Below are positions 59,704 to 64,000 of a DNA stretch of 64,000 bases, in pieces (the first letter of the stretch is position 1; each line of letters opens with the position of its first letter). This DNA is from Anticarsia gemmatalis (taxonomy: Eukaryota > Arthropoda > Insecta > Lepidoptera > Erebidae): assembly GCF_050436995.1 (NCBI RefSeq), contig NC_134754.1, forward strand, positions 2,907,001 through 2,971,000, written 5' to 3'. Below the pieces are notes generated by a model. The model did not search any database. It was not told the origin of the DNA and saw nothing but the letters and a program-made list of their open reading frames with translations. A program made the position numbers and the translations under genes.

Positions 59704-62070
59704 TTATACTCTTTTTGGACGGCTTACAATAGCATAGTCAGTACCGTTGCAATTGTTATGGTTGACATCCTCCAACCCAACTTGGTTCTGTAGAGCTTGT
59801 ACTTGGGCAGCAGTGGGAACCTGAGGCCCAGGAGTATTCGGTTTCCTTATCATACCATACCCAAGATGAGAATCATCAGCCAACCTTGCAGTTTGCATCA
59901 CATTTTCAACCTCATCATAGTCATTCCATGTGTCCTTACTCTTAGGCTCATTAAGAGCTAAGGTTGTCGGTCGCGCTTCTATCTTTTTATATCGCGACGA
60001 TTTATTCAACTTGCTTGTCGACCCAAAGTATTGCAACCTATCGTAATTCTCATCTTCTGGATCTACCATTGGACTTGGTAGCAATATGATTCTAGAAGCC
60101 TCTGGTCCAGTAGTATTCAAATTATCTTGTGATCTTGAAATCAACTTCATACAATTGGGATTGTCACTCAAATTGGGTGTAAACTCTGTATGATCTGGAG
60201 TATCAATACCCAATGTTTTCCATGCTTCACTCCTTATTTCAATTTTATCATATGGCACTGATGGTGGGCTATGTTCTCTCTTTTGTTCAACTGGTTCATA
60301 ATTGTCCAACTTCTTATACCTTCCAAAGTCTACACTTTCATCTGTTGAGCTTGGAATGTCTTTATTTTTTGGGAAATTAATAATTTTTCGGGGAGGTTTC
60401 GTTGGTTTTGGTTTCAGTGCTGGTTTTGGCATCAGCAGTGGTGCTGTATCTCGTTCTGAGCAAATACTTTGTTGACTCGAAACTGAAGCAGTCTTGAATG
60501 AAAGTGAACTTAAATTCAAATCATCAGGCCTTGCAGCAACTAAAGGGCTTCTGGACCCAGGGAAAAGATTAACACTTGGTTGAATATTAAATTCACTGTG
60601 TTCAGGACTATTTAGGTTATCAGTGCCAATCATTTGTTTCATAGTCTTCATTTTCAAAGACAAGCACTTGAAGATTTCTGACTGGTTTGGATGTTCTAAA
60701 TGGAAAATACCTTCTCCAGTGTCACATTTCCTTCCTGCTTCAAAAGTAAATTTACCCTGTCTGTATCCATAGCGCCTTATGTACCTGTAGGGCCATGTGG
60801 CATATAACTTGTCATCATTCACATCTCTTAATTCTATGGCATTTGATGTGAGCAAAAGAAGATATCTGATAGGTTCAAAACCACATCTGATTGAGGCATC
60901 TGAAGGAGACATTTTGACTGAGAACACTCCCTCTCCAGATGAGCAATATAAATCATTGTCTTCATCAATAGCAATAGGACTTGAGTCTCTTACTCTGAAA
61001 GCAACGGACTGCAAAGCTGTCACCCATTCTAAGGTTTCTGCTTCAGTTTGTGTGCTGAGTTGTTGCGTGTGTGACTTAGTAAGTATCGTTATTGTGTTTG
61101 GACTAGAATGTGTTATTTTGATACAGTTTTCAAGGGTTATGATTTTGGGGATAGCACCTGTTGTCACTTCATCTTTGTTGTCATATATTTCAAGACGCTC
61201 AATCCCTTGCTTGCTTGCCGTGAAGAGTATGCAATGTTTCTGCTGCCAATTTTTCTGTAATTAAATGAAAATAAATGATAACTTTTATTCAAAATAATTT
61301 TATATTTAGATAACACAAATATTGAGTTAATAGGTTTTCTAATCAACAGCAATTAAGTAACTTAGCTACCTATGTATTTAATATAAAGCCTTTAGAGTGT
61401 CTTTAAAACTGAGTTGATTAAGATTTCAGATACTGAAAGTTATTCCTCTATTTAATTAATTGATTGGTATTGAATATACTTTTCATAAGCTGTTAAATTT
61501 AAAATGAGTCAGTCAATTTAAATTTGACAGAATATCAGTGGGATTTGAGTCAAAAATCTGATTTTCAAACTGGGATAAACCCAACCAACCGTTTAATGCT
61601 TTTATTAATATACACAATTGAGGAATGACAATGTTATCATGATTTATATACATAAGTAGGCAGGAAGTATGTGTTAAAGGAAAATAATGATCTCTAAAAC
61701 ATTTACGAATATCCCTCTACATTATGAAAAAGTTGATCAGATCATTAAATTGCGTGCTGTGTGATTAAGAATGACATAAACATGCTAAAACACATCAATA
61801 CCGAGTGAAATGTTGCCGAAACGACATTTTAAACAACACGGCAAGTATGCATTCGCGCATTGAGTCATGACTAGTTTGATTACAAATTACGATCACATAA
61901 CCACGCGATATTACAACAATATGCATAAATTACATGCACTATTTAATCCCACAGTGTAGTAAATATGATAAACATTTCATATATACCTTTTTGGGAAATT
62001 TACTAAACACATTCCCTCCGGCAGGCGGAAATAATAAACAACCGGATTTGATCTCATCGTCTTGTTCCAT
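59704..62070 (-). CDS. DOK-family docking protein (PH and PTB domains)
   Basis: Two exons, 544 aa: 62070-61987 (MEQDDEIKSGCLLFPPAGGN...) and 61254-59704, joined in frame AAG|AAA across a 732-base GT-AG intron. DOK proteins are membrane-recruited adaptors that bind phosphotyrosine receptors and recruit RasGAP and other SH2 proteins. A PH domain covers about residues 5-115 (KKNWQQKHCILFT; closing LEWVTAL, Trp105). An IRS-type PTB domain covers about 130-235 (GFEPIRYLLLLTSNAIELRD, WPYRYIRRYGYRQGKFTFEA). A proline-rich SH3-ligand stretch, PKPALKPKPTKPPRK, lies at 304-318. The tail holds candidate tyrosine sites: Y347 (EPV), Y363 (DKI), Y432 (DRL), Y475 (DEV), Y494 (GMI) and Y535 (AIV). Length fits DOK1-3 and insect Dok. 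It is divergent from LSM1. Confidence 0.92.
61255..61986 (-). other. DOK intron
   Basis: 732-base GT-AG intron splitting the PH domain after its first beta strands. AT-rich, nothing recognised. Confidence 0.7.
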
Positions 62071-62703
62071 TTTCTCCGCTCGATTTTTCTAAATGTAATA
62101 ACACTTTGTTGAATCTTATAACACTATAAAACATAGCACAAACAATACTTTATTGCTGTTTACACGCATGCAAGTAATATAAGTTCACAATAAAATTATT
62201 CGTGTGAAAATGTGAATGCACAGTGTCGTTTCAATGACAGACAGGCAGCTAAACGAATACCTACGAAGAATGAAACAGATAGTGCTCCCAAACATGAGTA
62301 CTCTTATAGTCGACTCGTCTGAAATTAAATATTCGACTAAAAACATTATTAAATAATTAACTTATTAACGTTTTATATATATCATGTAAAATGTGGAGTG
62401 TATGCACGTCTAAAAGATAGTCATCGCTGCACATTGGCCTCCCAAACTGCATAGAATAACCGCAACGATCGTATTCATTATAAAAAATATCGACTATTAC
62501 CAGTCTTTGGGCCGTTCGGCATCACTACAATAATTTTTATTTTCCGTCAAATAGCTGTCGCTGTCATGTCATTACTGTCATATGTGTCACTCTGGTGAAC
62601 CGTGTTATTTCTATTTTGACAAAAATCTCTATAAGTTTTCGAGAAGCATATCAACTTAAAATTATAACATTAAATAGTATTTAACAATAAAACCATCTAC
62701 GAA
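62071..62703. promoter_or_regulatory. Divergent promoter region of DOK and LSM1
   Basis: 633 bases lie between the two ATG codons of oppositely oriented genes; both promoters and 5' UTRs must lie here. No TATA box stands out; 'acaataaaaccatctacgaa' lies just before the LSM1 ATG. No ORF or element. Confidence 0.6.
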
Positions 62704-63643
62704 ATGTCTAGCAATGTGAACCCATTAGCTGGAACCGCACACTTATTAGACGAATTGGATAGTATGTGTCACAAAACATTGTCTGTAACTTCGCACATTT
62801 ATTCTTAATTTTTATCAAAACAATTCTTGTTTTATAAAGAAAAGCTTATGGTGCTGCTGCGAGATGGGAGAACACTGATCGGTTACCTTCGTTGCGTGGA
62901 CCAGTTTGCAAATTTAGTTCTCCACAAGACAATAGAGAGGATTCATGTTGGTAGAGAGTATGGTGACATTCCCAGAGGTATATTTATCGTCAGAGGAGAG
63001 AATGTAGTGCTTCTGGGAGAAATTGTAAGTTGCTGATTGTTTTGTATAATCACTCTTTTGTCAAGTTAATTAAAAAGTTTCAGAGTAACACCAGTTTTGT
63101 TTACAAAATCCTACCTAGATTTTGAAGCGTCCAAGTATCGTCACTTAAAAGAGTGATTTAGATATTGTTGCCTTTACCATAAAAGCTACAATGTTTTTCT
63201 CAAACTGTATCATATAATAAACTTTCAATAATAAATAATGTTAATTAAAAATAATATTCATAATTTCTGGTATGCTAAAGGTTTTCCTTATTGAGGAAAT
63301 TTTTGTGTATTATTTTATTTTAAAATGAATTATATATTCATTCTATGTCACACACAGCAGTTTAACTAATTTCTGAACTTAATCATACAATAGAAACAAA
63401 ATTATGCTATAACAATTAAAAACTATTAAATTTTAATGTTTTAAAGTACTATGTTAACATATTTTACAGGATAAAGATAAAGAAGATAACTTACCATTGA
63501 CAGAAGTCTCTGTTGATGATATTCTTGATGCTCAAAGGAGGGAACAAGATGCCAAGATTGAGCAACAGAAACTACTCTCAAAAGCCTTGAAGGAGAGAGG
63601 TCTCAACTTATTAGCTGAAATGGGACATGATGATATGTTTTAA
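62704..63643 (+). CDS. LSM1, U6 snRNA-associated Sm-like protein of the decay complex
   Basis: Three exons, 138 aa: 62704-62761 (MSSNVNPLAGTAHLLDELD), 62840-63024 and 63470-63643; donors GTATGT and GTAAGT, acceptors AG, frame continuous. LSM1 is the subunit that makes the cytoplasmic Lsm1-7 ring, which binds oligoadenylated mRNA 3' ends with PAT1 and promotes decapping. The Sm1 motif is KLMVLLRDGRTLIGYLRCVD and the Sm2 motif is GDIPRGIFIVRGENVVLLGE, both complete, with family-specific FANLVLHKTIERIHVG between them. The C-terminal extension (DILDAQRREQDAKIEQQKLL, LKERGLNLLAEMGHDDMF) is the long helix typical of LSM1 (human 133 aa). A 445-base intron separates the Sm fold from that helix. Confidence 0.95.
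63025..63469 (+). other. LSM1 intron 2
   Basis: 445-base GT-AG intron; AT-rich, nothing recognised. Intron 1 (62762-62839) is 78 bases. Confidence 0.8.
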
Positions 63644-63688
63644 ATGCCCATAAGCTTATATCTCTATGTGCTAAGACTGTAATTATGT

Positions 63689-63694
63689 AATAAA
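63689..63694 (+). terminator. Polyadenylation signal of LSM1
   Basis: AATAAA 45 bases after the stop codon, followed by 'gttttattagattttttttt', a U-rich downstream element. A short 3' UTR of about 65-70 bases is predicted. Confidence 0.65.
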
Positions 63695-64000
63695 ACTATA
63701 TCTATCATTTTATTTTGTTTTATTAGATTTTTTTTTTTTTTTCTTTGCACTATTCTAATAAATCTGAAGAAAGATATGGATATGTGTAATGAAGAAAAAA
63801 CATGTGACCAAATTCTATCACTCCATTCCAAAGCAGAATATTGCAACTGACGTTCTTAGTCCCTCTCTGCCTATTCAAATAGAAAATAGGTACGAATAGA
63901 GGAGTCACTTATAAGAACAGGTCAGTTAAAATTTGAAGACATGAAGATTAATGTATATTCCTTAAAATAATATTGTTTGTTTAGCGATTCAGAAATAAAT
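63695..64000. other. Intergenic sequence to the window end
   Basis: AT-rich, with a poly-T run at about 63727-63741. No gene recognised. Confidence 0.5.

Noticed and set aside
60797..61264. 155-codon plus-strand frame over the DOK PH domain
   Set aside because: Antisense shadow of the conserved PH/PTB coding sequence.

Overview
This is nuclear DNA of a moth or butterfly (Lepidoptera); I cannot name the species. The base composition is AT-rich, the genes are split by short introns with ordinary GT-AG junctions, and the window carries several dispersed-repeat signatures that I associate with lepidopteran genomes: a tail with a 'gtcccactactgggcaag' core, a tail with an 'actcgcacttggcc' end, a Helitron-like 'TC...CTAG' unit, an R1-clade LINE, and many small inverted-repeat elements.

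Positions 1 to about 47,470 hold no host gene I can support. This gene-poor stretch is unique AT-rich DNA with transposon debris. From left to right: a tandem duplication at 297-1513 whose second copy holds three small inverted-repeat elements nested inside each other; a mariner-type miniature element (7418-7635); a 1.2 kb TA-flanked element carrying fragments of a larger mobile-element protein (11439-12606); an 0.8 kb element with ~200 bp terminal inverted repeats and one ORF running from one repeat into the other (14454-15255); further copies of the small inverted-repeat family (24091, 37954, 39190); a 3.2 kb element (40496-43740) containing a ~0.6 kb inverted duplication that would fold into a long RNA hairpin; and a Helitron-like unit (45876-46125).

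Positions 47,477-63,643 hold four housekeeping or signalling genes as two head-to-head pairs. MMS19 (minus, 7 exons, 970 aa, cytosolic iron-sulfur targeting) and a DNLZ/HEP1 homologue (plus, one exon, mitochondrial Hsp70 escort) share about 0.5 kb of promoter DNA. DOK (minus, 2 exons, 544 aa, PH-PTB docking adaptor) and LSM1 (plus, 3 exons, 138 aa, mRNA decay) share about 0.6 kb. Between the pairs lies a 3.7 kb terminal-inverted-repeat unit (54961-58670) with a decayed transposase end, subterminal repeats, and a broken R1-clade LINE inserted into it and itself interrupted.

The most interesting signal is the hairpin element at 40496-43740. It is a plausible source of long double-stranded RNA against its own transposon family, in the manner of the maize Mu killer locus. 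That is inference from structure only. All exon coordinates were read by hand from splice signals and protein continuity, without transcript data.
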